Shown one piece after another: positions 5,498 through 6,492 of a DNA stretch of 6,492 bases (positions are counted from its first letter, which is position 1; the number at the start of each line of letters is the position of its first letter). The DNA lies in contig CALAYC010000343.1 of the NCBI GenBank assembly GCA_937894935.1, forward strand, positions 1 through 6,492. The letters are read 5' to 3'. This DNA comes from an uncultured Verrucomicrobiota bacterium (GTDB taxonomy: Bacteria > Verrucomicrobiota > Verrucomicrobiia > Limisphaerales > JADLHS01). Below the pieces are notes generated by a model that did no database searches, was not told the origin of the DNA, and worked only from the letters and a program-made list of their open reading frames with translations. The position numbers were made by a program, and so were the translations under genes.

Positions 5498-6492
5498 ATG
5501 ATTGTTCCGCTGCCCACGCGAATTTCCTACGGCCTGATGGCGCTGATGCTGGCGCTGATCGGCTGGCTGCACCTGAGCACAATGGTGTTGACGGTGCTCT
5601 TTGGATACTTCGCGTTGCAGAAATTCAGCTTTGGCAATAACAAATCCATCGGCGTCGTGCTGTATTGCATCGCGGTCGTGGGCGTGATCTGGGGATTGAT
5701 CTTTGTGTGCAATCGTGCGCAAAGGACGTTACCCAACATCGCTAACGAAGCCATTCCGGCCATCGTCAATTACGCGGAAAAGAAAAACATCGAACTGCCG
5801 TTCACCGATTACGCGAGCGCGAAAACCTTGTTGATTCAGGAATCCAGGGAACGTATCGCCAACTTCGGTCGCTACCTCACCACGGCGGTGTTGCAGATCG
5901 CGATGTTTCTGATTGGTCTCGTCGTGGCGGTGAGCATGTTTCTCAGCGCGCGCTGGGGCACGGAAGCGGATATTCAGGAAGTGCCGGACAGCTTGTACGC
6001 CACCGTTGTGCGCGAACTCGGCGCGCGAGTGCAGACATTTTATCGCAGCTTTTCGCGCGTCATCGGAGCGCAAATTGTCATCTCGGCCATTAACACCAGT
6101 CTTACTGCGGTGTTTCTGATTTGGAACAACTTCAATTACGCAACCACGCTGATTGCAGCGACGTTTCTGTGCGGCCTCTTGCCCATCATCGGCAACATCA
6201 TCAGCAACACGCTGATTTGTGGCGTGGCGTTCACGATGCCGAACGGCCCCAAAATGGCGCTCATCGCTCTCGCGTATCTCGTCATCATCCACAAACTCGA
6301 ATATTTCCTGAACAGCAAGATTATCGGCGATCGCATTAAAAATCCGATGTGGCTGACGCTGCTCGGCATTGTAATCGGCGAAAAGCTGATGGGTATTCCT
6401 GGCATGATTCTCGCCCCGGTGGTGTTGCATTACATCAAAGTGGAAGCGTCGAAAAACAAAGTGACGCCCCACGGCGTCGAAGCGCATCCGGG
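5498..6492 (+). CDS. AI-2E/PerM family membrane transporter (3' partial)
   Basis: The reading frame starts two bases after the glyQS stop and stays open to the window end (331 complete codons, no stop reached), so only a short C-terminal piece should be missing. It is a polytopic membrane protein. Helices are visible at about 11-40, 50-71, 127-150, 188-209, 214-245 and 252-268, and a hydrophobic C-terminal stretch at 284-312. Between the third and fourth helices is a soluble segment (151-187). The C-terminal signature, WLTLLGIVIGEKLMGIPGMI followed by LAPVVLHYIKVE (285-316), is characteristic of the AI-2E transporter family (PerM/YdiK/TqsA-like). Members have been linked to autoinducer-2 export or ion antiport, but substrates differ, so the substrate here is unknown. 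The two-base spacing and the absence of a visible Shine-Dalgarno suggest translational coupling to glyQS. Confidence 0.9.
   Translation, partial: MIVPLPTRISYGLMALMLALIGWLHLSTMVLTVLFGYFALQKFSFGNNKSIGVVLYCIAVVGVIWGLIFVCNRAQRTLPNIANEAIPAIVNYAEKKNIELPFTDYASAKTLLIQESRERIANFGRYLTTAVLQIAMFLIGLVVAVSMFLSARWGTEADIQEVPDSLYATVVRELGARVQTFYRSFSRVIGAQIVISAINTSLTAVFLIWNNFNYATTLIAATFLCGLLPIIGNIISNTLICGVAFTMPNGPKMALIALAYLVIIHKLEYFLNSKIIGDRIKNPMWLTLLGIVIGEKLMGIPGMILAPVVLHYIKVEASKNKVTPHGVEAHP

Noticed and set aside
5729..6487. Minus-strand ORF of 252 codons rich in His, Arg and Asp
   Set aside because: It is a shadow of the AI-2E family gene on the + strand, whose frame is open to the window end and carries the family's C-terminal signature.

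Overview
The window looks like a chromosomal segment from a Verrucomicrobiota bacterium, probably of the Pedosphaera/Limisphaerales type. This is inferred from protein style: a Ser/Thr kinase C-lobe followed by a glycine-rich decapeptide repeat and a Wzz-like domain, an ECF-type sigma factor with an N-terminal FATTHWTVVLAAG signature, a single-chain GlyRS, and two intergenic-type repeats common in this phylum and its relatives. All recognised genes are on the + strand and gene density is high.

Layout. (1) Positions 2-2290 are the 3' part of a large membrane-associated Ser/Thr kinase gene whose 5' end lies outside the window. The first ~70 bases are a strong palindromic repeat that stays open in the kinase frame and sits in the activation segment just before GTPQYMSPE. 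After the kinase C-lobe come eight glycine-rich decapeptides, a transmembrane segment, a Wzz-like domain between two membrane helices, and about five more membrane helices. (2) Positions 2274-2873 encode HEAT-like repeats in the next frame, with no sensible start of their own. A run of seven C (2267-2273) lies at the junction. Removing one C would join the two into a single ORF running to 2873. (3) A short gap (2874-2952) carries an ATCCGTG-type repeat and leads to an ECF-like sigma factor that uses a TTG start (2953-3702). (4) A 137-base gap with a candidate TTGACA promoter leads to glycine--tRNA ligase (3840-5495). (5) Two bases after its stop begins an AI-2E/PerM family membrane protein (5498 to the window end, incomplete).

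How the genes may work together. The kinase and the sigma factor form a neighbouring pair of a type often seen in Planctomycetes and Verrucomicrobia, so a link between phosphorylation signalling and transcription is plausible. The Wzz-like domain suggests an envelope or polysaccharide connection, which remains inference. GlyRS and the AI-2E protein form a tight housekeeping-type transcription unit that looks unrelated to the kinase. The most notable points are the two places where the kinase frame is disturbed or decorated (the in-frame palindrome and the C7 frameshift junction) and the unusual domain combination. No CRISPR array, RNA gene, transposase or convincing terminator was found.
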